DNA of 64,000 nt from Diplolepis rosae (Eukaryota; Arthropoda; Insecta; Hymenoptera; Diplolepididae). Shown piece by piece: positions 22,675 through 33,791 of the stretch. A program made the position numbers and the translations under genes. How positions within the stretch are numbered: the stretch's first letter is position 1; every line of letters starts with the position of its first letter. The DNA lies in contig JAPYXD010000704.1 of assembly GCA_030998225.1 (NCBI GenBank), forward strand, positions 9,238,001 through 9,302,000, read 5' to 3'. A model generated the notes under the pieces. The model made no database searches. It was not told the DNA's origin and saw only the letters and a program-made list of their open reading frames with translations.

Positions 22675-23460
22675 TTCTAGAAAATATAATATAACAAAAT
22701 TCAATAAAATATCGATATTTGTTGGAAAACGTTTAATTTACTGATTGAGATTTATCTTGCATTTTACCAATTTTGTTTATCTTTAAACAAACTTAATTGG
22801 GATTTCAAAGTAGTTTACCAGGACTCTTTTATCAAGCTTAAACTCTGTTATTAGTTTATATATATTAAATAGTTCATTTTTTGTACAAAGAAAAGATAAT
22901 TTTGAAGTTAATAGACCTTCCACTAAATTTTTATATTAAGACTTATTAAGTTCTAACTGCAGTTTGTGAATTTGAAATATACTTTATTTTAGTATTTAAA
23001 GAAACATATGAAACATACGTCCAAAATATAAATATAAAACGTAAACTGATTATGATGGATTTATGGATTCGGGAATTCCGATTGGAAAATGGTAAAATCG
23101 ACTAAGAACAAAATAAGTTGATAAATAGAAAAAAAAATCTGTCATGGGACTTATTTTCCAATTTTTTAAAATTCATACAGATTCTCATTTCAAACTGAAC
23201 CTGAATTAGTTTTTTGCAAAAGAAATACTTTTTAAAGTTTTTGATAGAAAATTTACTAATAAATGAAGGCTGTTTTCTTTTTACGAATTCATAAGGTTTC
23301 TTGAAAGAGTATAAGTATCAATGAGTAGGATTGGATCAGGTATGTCAAGGAAAACAAGTATAATCAATGGGAGTGTAATACTATGCTAAGAAATACCAAT
23401 ATAAATGATTAAAAAACTAAAAAAAATATATAGGAAATAATTTCCATTTTATTTCTATGA
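22675..23460. other. Intergenic, nothing recognised
   Basis: AT-rich DNA with no exon, RNA gene or element boundary that I can support. Confidence 0.4.
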
Positions 23461-23784
23461 ACGTTATTGGAGATTGATATTATTCGGAAGATGAGGGATG
23501 GAAGGACGTCCTTCAGCGCCCTCCCCCCTCTGGAAAAAACTCCCAAGAGGGGAAAGGGTGGCTCTTCGCCCTCCTAAGCCTAGGTTGCCATGAGCCAGCC
23601 TCCGAATAAAGGAGGGGACTGGCATGTGGTCACGAAGAAAAGGAAAAAAAGGAAAAAAGAAAAATGAAGAAAAAAAGGAGAGGAGAGCGGAGTACCATGT
23701 GCGAAAAACACAGGGGACTGTCTCCAAGCAAAAGTTGAAGCACTCCACGCCCGCCAGGTCAGGTGACACCATTAAGGTCAAGGC

Positions 23785-24000
23785 ATCCGCGAGCATGCAG
23801 AAGTCGCCCAATGCTTCAGGTGCCTTGGTTGTGGCCATGGGTTCCGGGGCTGTGGCAACCCCGACGGGAAGAATGCCTGTTGGAAATGCGGCACCACGGG
23901 ACACTTGGCCAGGAGCTGTAAGGCGCTCAAAGGGGGTGCTATGCTGCACGAGGCATGGAAAGGGTCAAAAGCAGCTTTGAGGCGAAGCATAAAAAAAGCC
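23785..24000 (+). pseudogene. LINE ORF1 (gag-like) zinc-knuckle remnant
   Basis: One frame reads AQCFRCLGCGHGFRGCGN and then NACWKCGTTGHLARSCKALK, giving CCHC-type knuckles (C-x2-C-x4-H-x4-C pattern in the second). In intact elements these bind the element RNA. The frame runs on as HEAWKGSKAALRRSIKKA, which already belongs to ORF2, so the two are joined by deletion. Confidence 0.75.
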
Positions 24001-24599
24001 GACTTCAATGCTGGAAAGACTTGATCGGTGAGGTGGAAAAGGACCCATGGGGTCTCGCTTTGAAAATAGTCACCAAGAGATTGGTGACTAGAAGAAAGAC
24101 CCCGGGCCTGGATAATCCCGATCGAGTCAAGTACATTGTGTGAAGCTTGTTTCCACACGTAAAGCCGTTCCAAAGACAGGACCGAAGTTCCTGCGTGGTC
24201 CGGTGCGAAGAACTTTTCACTCTCGAAGAACTAAAGAGAGCGGATGGAAGGCTTAAGGCAAATACAGCGCCGGGTATTGACGGGGTGCCGAAAGAGATCC
24301 TCAAAGAGGTGATCGGGGCATACCCGGAGATGCTCCTAGAAGCCTTCAATTCCTGTCTTCGGGAGGGGAGGTTCTTCGTAGACTGGAAGAAGCAGAGGTT
24401 GGTCCTGCTGAGCAAGGGCAACAAACGTATAGGGGTTGCCTCGTCGTATAGACCAATATGTCTATTGGATACGATGGGGAAGCTTCTGGAGGAGTTGATT
24501 CTACAACGGCTTCAGGCTCTCTTGGTCGGCGAGAACGGTCTCTCGGAAAACCAGTTCAGATTCAGGAAAAATACTAATACTGACTTGAGCGACTCCTAA
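23955..24599 (+). pseudogene. LINE ORF2 reverse transcriptase, N-terminal part
   Basis: LQCWKDLIGEVEKDPWGLAL, a stop at 24141-24143, then EELKRADGRLKANTAPGIDG, WKKQRLVLLSKGNK, SSYRPICLLDTMGKLLEELI and GLSENQF follow the order of RT blocks before the catalytic palm in R1/LOA/Jockey-type LINEs. The FADD active-site block is absent because the copy ends at about 24599. In an intact element this enzyme performs target-primed reverse transcription. Confidence 0.85.
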
Positions 24600-26170
24600 T
24601 TATGCTTCTCCTTTTTTTGCATTATGAGTAAATAATGTAATTCTTTTATTAAATTTACTGCACACCTGTGTCCACTCAAACATTGCAAAATTTTAACTCT
24701 ATGTCGACAAGAAGGCTAATTTTTAAACTCCTCACATTAAGGGCACCATTAAAGAACTTTCTCTACATCTTTGGATTCATGGAACAATTTTATTTGACAG
24801 TTTCTCATATATTTAATGACTTTTCATTTCAATCGCTTTCCTCGCATAGATAGATACAGATTTGCATGAGATAAAAATACATATGATCAGGCATGTGTTA
24901 ACGTATGGGCCCGGAGGTCATAACAGGTGTGCGTGCTTCGGATGAACTTTCACTGAAGGTCTCTGAACTTGCCTCTGGTTATAGTGGACCTCGTTGCTCA
25001 CGTTCGTGAACTTGACTACTACCGGCCATTAGCCATTCACTGAAACCGAAACAGCCAAATTCCTTAGCTAGAGTAGACCGCGGCAAAGTGGTCGGGTTAA
25101 CATCAGTTGATCTCCAAAAAGCTGATAGAAGGTGTTATTAATGCATTCTTTTCTCATTCCAAGTCCTAAATTATTATATAAGGTAGTTTTATGTGCAATT
25201 ATTATTGCAATCAGACAACTCAATGATAATTTAATTATTCCCAAGCAGTTGAATGCAGACGACTTTTGATTTTTATATAGAAATAGAAACATCTTAGGAC
25301 TGAAAAATTCCATAGTTCTATTCATTGTCATTCTTTTAATTGTGATAGTAACGATTAATTATTTGCAATAAGAAATAAAATAGTTTTATGTCAAAAATAA
25401 TTATATATGTAGTAGAATCTTTTATTCATTGAGTTTTCGTTACATATTGATTAAAAGCGTATGTATCTACCCTACCAGTAGGAAATATCGCTTTTATTTT
25501 GTATATAAAATATAAATTATTTATTTATCTGAGATACCATTCAAAAATTTGTCACATATTTTTTTTTGACAACCGTGATGACCGTTTTTGCCCAAACTGA
25601 GAGGCCTCAGTTATTCTCTAGACTTGAGGTAGTTTAGACTCGAATCAAGCCTAATTTTCATAATTACCTGATAGAGTAATGTTTTTTTTATCAAAATATC
25701 AAGTTTCTATTTTTTAAATAAATCGTCTCATATCACAAACATAATATTCCGAATTTTCCATTATTTCGTTAACAAAAATATTTTTTCCATACATTATTTT
25801 GTATCTTAAATTAATCCTATACCAAAAAAGTACGAATAGTTAAGAAATTAAAAATGTTATTTTCGAATACAAAATTGTCCCGGCGGAAAAGTTTGCCCTG
25901 TTCTACCCAACCTGGTATTGAATATAAAAGACAAAGGTAATAAAGAAAGATATAGAAAAAAGAGCTGGGCATTCAAAGCAAGGGAAGCATAACTCCAAAT
26001 TAGGATCGCTTACTTTCCATCCTGAACCAGATCACCGTGATAGCTCGTAAATTTCAGAATAATTTTCGTATTAGAGAACTCCTTAACTCGTTTCTCTCTG
26101 ATCTTTGAGAACCTTTCGATTCCCCTAATGTAATTATAATAATCAGTGAATATAACTGCCAGTGAGAGAA
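24600..26170. other. Intergenic, no gene recognised
   Basis: A somewhat less AT-rich patch at about 24890-25100 has no open frame or splice-bounded exon I could defend. The remainder is AT-rich and featureless. Confidence 0.4.
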
Positions 26171-26428
26171 CCGCGTTTTCAATATTTTATATACTGTTTC
26201 AATTTACGGAAAAATGTGTCACAATCAGATTTCTTGGTAGTGGTAATATGAAACTTTAGAAAAAGTATTAAAACTTTTCGTATAACTATAAGAAACTTCA
26301 ATACAAGCTACGTTGAAGCTTCAATTGTTTTTTCTAAAGTTTCATATTTCTGCAACAAGAAACTCTTAACACGACACATTTTTTTGTAAATTGAATAATA
26401 GCACATATATTAAAAATTGAAAACGGGG
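26171..26428. repeat. Inverted repeat / probable MITE (258 bp)
   Basis: The left end CGTTTTCAATATTTTATATA pairs with the right end, whose inverse reads CGTTTTCAATTTTTAATATA. Further in, TGTGTCACAATCAGA, GAAACTTTAGAAAAA and their inverses align. Target duplication not resolved. Confidence 0.55.
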
Positions 26429-26973
26429 GTCTTTCAATGTGTAAGACATACTCGGGTGCCAGAGAGATGTTAATTACTAATCAAGACGCATCTTCCTATA
26501 GTAGAAAGGCTGCTGACAATTCATTCTCGTGAAGAAACGCAGATAACTGAAAGTGTCGACTGCAGTTTTTGGAACGTGACCTAGATTGCAAGTCAATGTT
26601 ACTAGTATCCAGATTTTTCAATGGCATTTAATGATTCAACAGAACAATCTCAGATGAATGAAAGTCCTACTTATTTATAAGTTATAGTGATCAATAAAGC
26701 AGTTGAGTGTCTCAATTTCGAGAAAATTGGTTTGTATCGAGATCAAAGAATTCATTACCTTACTTCTAAGTAAAAAAGTTTTTATTATAAGTATAAAAAC
26801 AAACAATCAAATTAATTAAATAAAATGTGATTAGCTACGGTAATTTAACAGTTTAATTAAGAGGAAATTTAATAAAAAGGTAAAAGTTGAAACGATCATA
26901 AAATAATGATTAATTGAAATCCAATTAACTTATGGTTATTTTTTGCCTTTGTTACATATTTTAAGAATTCTTA

Positions 26974-27238
26974 CAGGGAGAAGACTAGTTCGAGAAACTT
27001 TTGGGCAAAGTTGGGACATATGGACAAGTTGGAGATTATTTAATATTATTGTAATAATTTGTCAATGTACATTTTGAAACTTCACTCTAAATTTTGAAAG
27101 TTTACCGAACTGTGATGCATTCTTTAACATTTTTTACGTCACAAATGATTACAATAATATTAAATAATCTGCAACTTGTCTATATGGCCCAACTTTCCTT
27201 AAAGTTGAGTAAAGTTTCTTGAACTATTTTTCTCCGTG
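26974..27238. mobile_element. TA-flanked MITE with CAGGGAGAAGA ends (265 bp)
   Basis: TA at 26972-26973 and 27239-27240 flank ends CAGGGAGAAGACTAGTTCGA and, inverted, CACGGAGAAAAATAGTTCAA. The arms continue through GACAAGTTGGAGATTATTTA and its inverse TAAATAATCTGCAACTTGTC. Non-coding. Confidence 0.7.
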
Positions 27239-27240
27239 TA

Positions 27241-28539
27241 TAGAAACGGTTTTTTATGAAAAACATTTAATTCCATGTCTAAAAGAAAAAAACTTATATA
27301 TTTTATTTTATTCATGTTTATATGGATGATTAAGCAAACAGGAATCCAGGAAGTTTTCAATTTTTTTCGAATTTTCGAAGCGACTCTCTTCGAGTTCTAT
27401 TACCTATAAACAAAGGTTAAATCTTAATCTTCATTTATCATTTTAAAATTCTTTAACTCAATACAAATAATTTATATGAGCTAATCATTCATATAATTCT
27501 TTTGATATTGTATCTCAAATTTAGTTTGTGAATAAGCAGTGGGGATAGATTACAGAGTAGAAATTTTAGTTGTATTTTAATTTTCTACTTTTAAACAAGA
27601 GCTCCTGAAATTTTGGAGCTTTACTGAAAACTAGTTCAATGTGAGTATTATTAAAAAGGATATATCAAATAATAGAAATGCGTGAAACTACTGGGACTTA
27701 AATTTCAAAACTTCTTGGGAACGGCTTATACATATATATATATTTATATAATACCTTCTTAAGTAAATATTTGAAAATAGAAAATTTTTAAATATCCTAT
27801 AAATGTTGACGACAGTTTCTAACAACTTTTTAAAACGTTCTAAATTTTGAGATTATTATAAAAAGTGGAACACATTTTAGGTCATTACATTAATAAGATA
27901 TAATTAGTCGTTATGCCCGAAAAACATCTCAATTGTTAGAACAAGTGCCTATGAATAATATTCTTTATAATAATGGGAAAAAACATATTCAGGTTAATGA
28001 CTATATTTTTTGTGGTTTTGAAAAATATTAAAATACGAAAGTTGATGTGTAGGCTAAAAGAATAGAGCAAGGAATTTTAAGCGAAACCGTTGCCCTACTT
28101 CAAAATGTTTGTCGTTCTGAATGATAATTGTAATTAATTTCCTTAATTATTCAATTAATATTTAATGATTATTCAATTATAACTGTTGTTCAGACAGAAT
28201 CAGTTTCCCACGGGTGATTCTTTTGACACGCTGATGATTTTGAGGTAGAATTCGTCCATTGCGGCATATGGAAAGGACTATTTGTTCAGTATTTTTTCAA
28301 TATTCACGCAATAGATTTGAAGAAATTGAACGAAACAAGATTAGAATTTAAGTTTATGAAATTTTTAAAAAGTCTCTCCAAAGAGCACATTAGAGACATT
28401 TATCATGTTATTAAATTTATAAAAAAAACTTTCCAATTTTTCTTTAAGCCTGTCCAGATTAGTACATTTGAATTTAAAAAGTAGAATTTTATAAAGAATA
28501 AAGTTGGAAAATGAACAGAAATGCACAGTGGTGTCTTAT
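27241..28539. other. Intergenic, nothing recognised
   Basis: AT-rich. Includes a short TA microsatellite at about 27728-27750. No exon or element ends seen. Confidence 0.4.
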
Positions 28540-28648
28540 ACGGTGTCTCCAGGAAACTAGGTCACCTCCTGGAGTATCCAGACCTTGCCTCTGTATGCAG
28601 GGCTCTGCAGGGGTGGACCTTATACTTCTCTAGCTGATCGTGGGAATA

Positions 28649-28907
28649 ATATGTGACGTGCCACGAGAAAAGGGGACTAAAGCGGAAAACTAGAATTTGA
28701 CAGGGCGAGCGATAGAAGTGGAGCCCTAGCTCAGAAATGCGGCATTTACGGCCCTCTAATAAGCTATTTTACAGGTATAAATAATGCTTAAAAATTTTTT
28801 CTAATTTTTTTGTTAGATAGAGCAACTCCGAAACTATCGATAGAGACCAAAAACAGATTTGCAATATTTTCCGCATTAGTCCCCTTTTCTCGTGGCACGT
28901 CGCATAT
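28649..28907. mobile_element. MITE with ATATGTGACGTGCCACGAG ends
   Basis: The left end ATATGTGACGTGCCACGAG and the inverted right end ATATGCGACGTGCCACGAG match in 18 of 19, and the match continues through AAAAGGGGACTAA on both sides. It is inserted in the 5' part of the LINE. Target duplication not resolved. Confidence 0.65.
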
Positions 28908-29046
28908 GGAGAAAATGATTTAAATAAAAGTATGTGCCAGGAATTGTTTGGAGGAAAGTTGGAGGTAACGGTGGTGCCCGATTGCTTTCAGAAGTCTGAC
29001 GCGAAGCGGCGAAAAGACTGCCTGGTACGGGACACTTAAGATTGCT

Positions 29047-29244
29047 ATGAAACGCATTTTCACAATTGAGGAAATGGTTCAAAAGATGAATAAATTTTAC
29101 AGGATAAAAAAAACACGTTCGTGTACATTAGAGAGGGTATCGCGGAGACGTTGCACAATAAAGAAACTCCGTGAAGAAACCAAATACATGGACGGCTGGG
29201 CCGAATCATTTGAACACCAGCAGGGAAGGGCTCTTGGTAGGTAG
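29047..29244 (+). pseudogene. LINE ORF1, N-terminal remnant
   Basis: A 65-codon frame (IEEMVQKMNKFYRIKKTRS, TKYMDGWAESFEHQQGRAL) is rich in Lys/Arg and ends in a stop. A related frame continues to the TTAA insertion at 29400. Position and composition suit the N-terminal region of a LINE gag-like protein, but no diagnostic motif is present. Confidence 0.4.
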
Positions 29245-29403
29245 GTGAAACTGGCGCTGGCCCAAAGTGTTAAGAGCGTCAACCATGAGGGCTGCCAGAG
29301 AGCCCCACAAACTGAAGTGAGCTTCTACTCCGGACTTGCGGAAATGGCCCAGAGAGCTGACCGTGGGCTCGCAGGATACTGCGGCCAAGAGGCCGGAGGT
29401 TAA

Positions 29404-30131
29404 GGGGGCGCCCTATCCAGCACGTCAAAAAGTGGTCATTTTTTGGGATTTTTTTTCACTCGGAAAATAAAAACACACACGAATAATTTTTTGCATATAT
29501 TTAAAGACATGTTTGAACTACAAAAAAAGCATTTTTTCAAGAACTAAAATAAAAAAATGGCGGACTTATTGATGATCGCGTGTGGCGTGTCGCGGCGGAC
29601 GGATTTTTCACGGTACATCGTGGAGCCCAAAGTTTTCATCTGAAACATGCAACCCAATTTTTTTATTATTCAGCAGGCTTCCCCCGAGTGCATGAATGTC
29701 AGCAACTCCAAAAAATTTGATTTCAAAATATTGAAATCACGTCTTGAAAAAAAAGTGCTTTTCTTCGTCATTTTTGGCTGCTAAATGTGGCTAAAAAGTG
29801 TATAAAAAAACTTTTTTTTTTATAATTTCAGACATTCATGCACTCGTTTATTGAATAATTTACAAAAAACTTTTTAGAAATTGAAAATCGGTTTAGTAGT
29901 TTTTTCATAATCGTGTACCGCAATTTGGAAAACATAGTTTTGAGAAAAATCGATTTAAAGTTTCGAGTTAGTGGTTCGCACCCACAGCGGCCACAGCGCG
30001 CCCGAACTGTGGGTGTCACAATATTCAGAGTTGAGTCATAATATTTTGAGAATATACTTTCAAGACATGACCCAATCGATTAATGAAAAAAAAAAATCGA
30101 TTTTTTGAAAATGCTGGATAGGGCGCCCCCC
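29404..30131. mobile_element. TTAA-flanked element with GGGGGCGCCCTATCCAGCA ends (728 bp)
   Basis: TTAA at 29400-29403 and 30132-30135 flank ends GGGGGCGCCCTATCCAGCA and, inverted, GGGGGGCGCCCTATCCAGCA. An exact TTAA duplication indicates a piggyBac-type mechanism. There is no transposase. It splits ORF1 of the LINE, so it is younger than that copy. Confidence 0.85.
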
Positions 30132-30262
30132 TTAAGAGACCTAAAGCCTCCACAAAGGGAGAGGATTGTGTATAGGTCCCAACCAGGAAGAACCTCCGGA
30201 GGAAAAAGCCTAAACCGAAGGCTAAGAAACCGGAATGTCCAAGGTGTGCTCGCCCAGAAACG

Positions 30263-30837
30263 GTGCTAATAAATCCCACTGAAGAAGTGAGCTACACGGC
30301 CATTTTAAAAGACCTCATGAAGCGCGTCAAACCTGATCAACTGGGCGTCACATTCCAGGAAATTAGGGAGACGCGCTCTAAGGAACTGCTGATGGAACTG
30401 AAATGTTCCAAAGAAGGCAGAAGGTGGCTAGATACCACCTTGAAGAAGGTTATTGGTGCTAGTGGGACTGTAAGAGGCTTTTTTGATCATGGATCGGAGT
30501 TAGAACTCAAGATTTCTCTAAGAGACCACACCGAGGAAACATAAAGGCATATGTCCTGCAGCGTCCGATGAAAGATGGAGTTAAATCGGTGTTATCGCTG
30601 TCTTGGCTTTGGCCACATGGCGGCGAACTGTTGGGAGCCCGACCGAAGCAGAAGTTGCTGGTGGTGAGGCGAAAAGCGGCACGCTTCGGGGTCCTGCACA
30701 TGGAAACCGCAGTGCTACCTTTGCTACGCTAGAGAAGATAAGCCCCGGGACGACCACATCCGGGGGATAATGCATTGCGCGGCTTTTCGGGAGGCAGCCC
30801 CGAAGAGGAAGCCTTTGAGAGGCCTCGTATGAAGCCC
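30263..30837 (+). pseudogene. LINE ORF1 (gag-like) with three zinc knuckles, disabled
   Basis: It starts VLINPTEEVSYTAILKDLMK in an alpha-beta gag domain and reaches FFDHGSELELKISLRD, then a stop at 30542. In another frame follow the knuckles CYRCLGFGHMAANC (30590), CWW-stop-GEKRHASGSC and CYLCYAREDKPRDDH. The second knuckle has TGA where a Cys codon is expected. Such proteins coat the element RNA. At least one frameshift and two stops make it non-functional. Confidence 0.85.
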
Positions 30838-31966
30838 AGCAGGCAGTAAATACACTGTTATACAAAAGTTTGACTTTTCGCCCGAAAGTTGTCTGACTTT
30901 CAGATGTAACTAAAAAACCCTGAAATTTTGAGCTAACGCAGTCCCATATATATGCTCAAAATTTTGATTTTATAACTTTTATTTAAACATTCTAAATAAC
31001 ATATTAATTATTGATAATCTATTCTTCTGAGTTGTAGAAAAACCAAAAATTATTCCTTTTCTTTTTTTTTTACAATTTTGCATTTTCCTCTGTTCTGAGT
31101 CTTCTATATAAGGAAAACTACAAAACTTTCGAGGATTCGGGTATAAACCTATGAATCAAGGAACTTTAAAAAAAGGCACATTAAACAGGGCACATTATGA
31201 AATACAGTCTTGTATTGTTGGGGAAGCAGGTTTTCATAAAGATGAAAAATGTTGGCATTTTGGTTTTTCCGTAAAAAAAAGACTTGCGTATCCTTATTGA
31301 ATCTAAGCATGATACTTTCTATTTCATTTAAAACATTGAACTAGATATACTTTATACGAAAATGTGCACATACATTTGCAGGTTTTATTCCACTCAAAGG
31401 ATTTTTTATCTCTGGGCCCCTCGTTATAATTTTCTTTTTTAATTAGCACATTCAAAATTTAAAGCCAATAAAAAAGCAGTAAAAAAATGTTGTAACCTAA
31501 TAGCCTAGAATCATAATTATTATATACTTTTTTATTTCTTCAAGAAATTATTATTTTTGTTTTTATAGCCTGTAAATACAATTTGTTTCCGAAAATTATT
31601 CGTACTTAGAAAATATGATAACTTTGATTTCACTGTCAATTAAAAAAAAAAAAACGAAAAAAATGAGTCGCCCATGAATATTCCTATTATTTAATGTTAG
31701 AGAAAATACTAGAACCCGTTATAATAGTCTAGCTTAAAAAAAGTTAATTTTTTTTGTGAAGTCAAAAGCTCTGTGGATTCACTCATATATTTATATTCTT
31801 ATAAATTATAGATTATAAAAACTGCATATCTAATTGCTTACGTTTGAGAAATTACATAGTCTAAAATTTTGATAAATTAGAGACTTTAGACATACATATA
31901 TTAGTGGATATTCTCTTCTAGTTTAAACAGTTGCGGAATTTAAAATTCAAAAAATGAAATAGTCAA
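30838..31966. other. Intergenic, nothing recognised
   Basis: AT-rich sequence without credible features. Confidence 0.4.
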
Positions 31967-32355
31967 GGGGGAATCCCGTGTAGCGAATCCAAAAGTCGAT
32001 TTTTTTTGGCCTTAATCAGGCAAATTTTTGGGTAAAAATCGGATTTTTTTTCAAATGTCCGACATTTTGTGAAATATTAATATTTTTCGAAATTTTTTTG
32101 ATTCAGCGACTAACTAAGGATCTAATCTTCAAAAAACTTTTTGATTTTTTTTGTTTCAGAAGCCTGTGTGAGGAGCTGGAAATCGGGCAAATTGACCTAT
32201 CTATAAATCAAAATATTATTGATGTATCAGGCTGAAAGAAATTTGTTTTATACTTAAAGAATACCTTAATAAACCCAAAAGTTTTGGAAAGATTCGTTAT
32301 TTTTTTCATCCCCAAAAATACCCTAATTTTCTTGGTATTACACGGGATTCCCCCC
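31967..32355. mobile_element. TTAA-type MITE with GGGGGAATCCCGTGTA ends (389 bp)
   Basis: TCAA (31963-31966) and TTAA (32356-32359) flank ends GGGGGAATCCCGTGTA and, inverted, GGGGGGAATCCCGTGTA. One target copy has a T-to-C change. The poly-G start resembles the element at 29404, but the rest is different. Confidence 0.7.
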
Positions 32356-32359
32356 TTAA

Positions 32360-33703
32360 GATTAGGAAGTCAAAGTTACAAAAATTGACAAATTTGAAAA
32401 TAAAAATGTATGCACAAAAAATTTAATAGCTAATATAAGTTTGTTGACTTTTTTAAAGTAAAAATTAAAAAAAATAATTCGAAAACTTATCGACAACTAC
32501 AGTTAACTGTAAAATTTTTTGCAAAATTTTCACTCAAACGAAGTTGACAGACGTTCTTGATCGTTTTCTGTTGTATTTTCCAAATTTCCAGGAAGACATT
32601 TTGTAAAATAAAAAAGTCATCTTACACGAACTTTTACAGGAATTTGGTCACGTGATCTGATTGATCCATGGCCTTAAAGGATGTGACTTTTAGCCCAAAA
32701 GTGAACCATTACTGGACCAATTTTAGGCTGAAATTAGGCAAATTGTAAAAGTTAAATTCAGTTCAGTATCAGGCCCTGAAAGGCCTGACTTATTTTTCAT
32801 ACTTGCACAAATTATCAGAACAAGTATGAGATTCTTGGCCGAGGGCAAGCCGTTACTGAATTTAGGTTTTGTCGCAACTTAGGCTAATTCTAATGCGCAA
32901 AATACCTTACTAGTACTGGTGCAGCATCGATCCAATTTTAATTCTAATTTCGAGCTAAGATTATTAGCCGAATACTGGCTGCCGAGAGTGAGCCAACATT
33001 GGGTCGTTTTTTCAGATTCAAAAATTGGCACACGGCTGGTATTCTTTTCCTTGTGGATAATTTGACGGTATACAGTTTCCAAATTTTGAGAATTTTATTT
33101 CAGCCATCTATTTTTGGCAGAGCCAGATTTCTGCGCTCCAAGGGACCCTAAGTACGATCGAAATGGTGCCCCTAATATGGATATAATTTATCATAACGTA
33201 ACCTACCAAATGCAAATATTATTGGATAAAATAAAGATTTAATTATTTGTATTGAATTTTCAAAAATGTTATTCTATATATTTTTTTTTTGCAGCATTTT
33301 CATTGACTCATTTTTTTTTTTTTGCTGATTGGGGGCCCCTCTGAGGCCGGAGCCCTAGGCAACTGCTTATTTTGCTTGTGCATAAATTCGGCACTGATTT
33401 TTGGACAAATCTAGAGTTAAATCATACATTAGATGGACCCATGCATGGCGAGATACGTTCGTCGACAGAAGGCGAAGAAGTGGGTCAGAGAGAACACTAC
33501 AGCGACAAGAGGAGTCGCCGGTAGACTACCGTCAGTCTCGTGAAGATATCTCGGGAGTCAACAGGTGTGACGTACGTTATTGTCGGTAATCGGCCAAAAC
33601 TGGGCTGTCATTCGTGAGTCTAGGAGCTAATCATGAACTCTTAGAAAAAATAAATAAATCCATACCTATTGAGTTTAATGAGAAGTCGTTTCGTTAATTG
33701 CAG
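32360..33703 (+). other. Upstream region of gene B
   Basis: About 33400-33620 is clearly less AT-rich than its neighbours and could hold a non-coding first exon or promoter of gene B. The short open frame there has no recognisable motif. No TATA or initiator pair stands out. Confidence 0.3.
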
Positions 33704-33791
33704 TTTGGTGAACGTTGCGAAATAAAGGGAAAGGGACAGAATCTGCTCGGAAAAGACTTTTCTATCTGCAAAAATGACAACCAAATTCAAG
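33704..33791 (+). CDS. Gene B exon 1: possible 5' UTR plus first six codons
   Basis: The coding part is 33774-33791 (MTTKFK), ending in AAG|GTACAC, phase 0. Upstream, TTCGTTAATTGCAG at 33690-33703 looks like a splice acceptor, so the exon may begin at 33704 after a 5' UTR intron. The evidence for this exon is the perfect signal peptide it creates with exon 2 and its likeness to the start of gene A (TFK then LVFYIIL). A different first exon elsewhere in the 8 kb upstream cannot be excluded. Confidence 0.6.

Larger units (their letters stand above)
23475..24599 (+). mobile_element. R1/LOA-like LINE fragment with endonuclease region missing
   Basis: Base composition switches to GC-rich here. 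The order is: basic Lys-rich part of ORF1, CCHC zinc knuckles of ORF1, then almost at once the linker and start of the reverse transcriptase of ORF2. The APE-type endonuclease that normally lies between is absent, so a deletion of several hundred codons has fused the two ORFs. The 3' half of the RT and the tail are also missing. Confidence 0.8.
28540..30837 (+). mobile_element. Second LINE fragment (5' region and ORF1) with two nested MITEs
   Basis: GC-richer DNA carrying a gag-like ORF1 interrupted by a fold-back MITE (28649-28907) and a TTAA element (29404-30131). ORF2 is absent. The ORF1 zinc knuckles differ from those in the 23475 copy, so this is a separate LINE lineage or a diverged member. 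The 5' limit is uncertain. Confidence 0.7.

Noticed and set aside
23464..24424. Minus-strand open frames of 131-161 codons
   Set aside because: Shadows of the LINE gag/RT sequence, whose plus-strand translation carries zinc knuckles and RT blocks.
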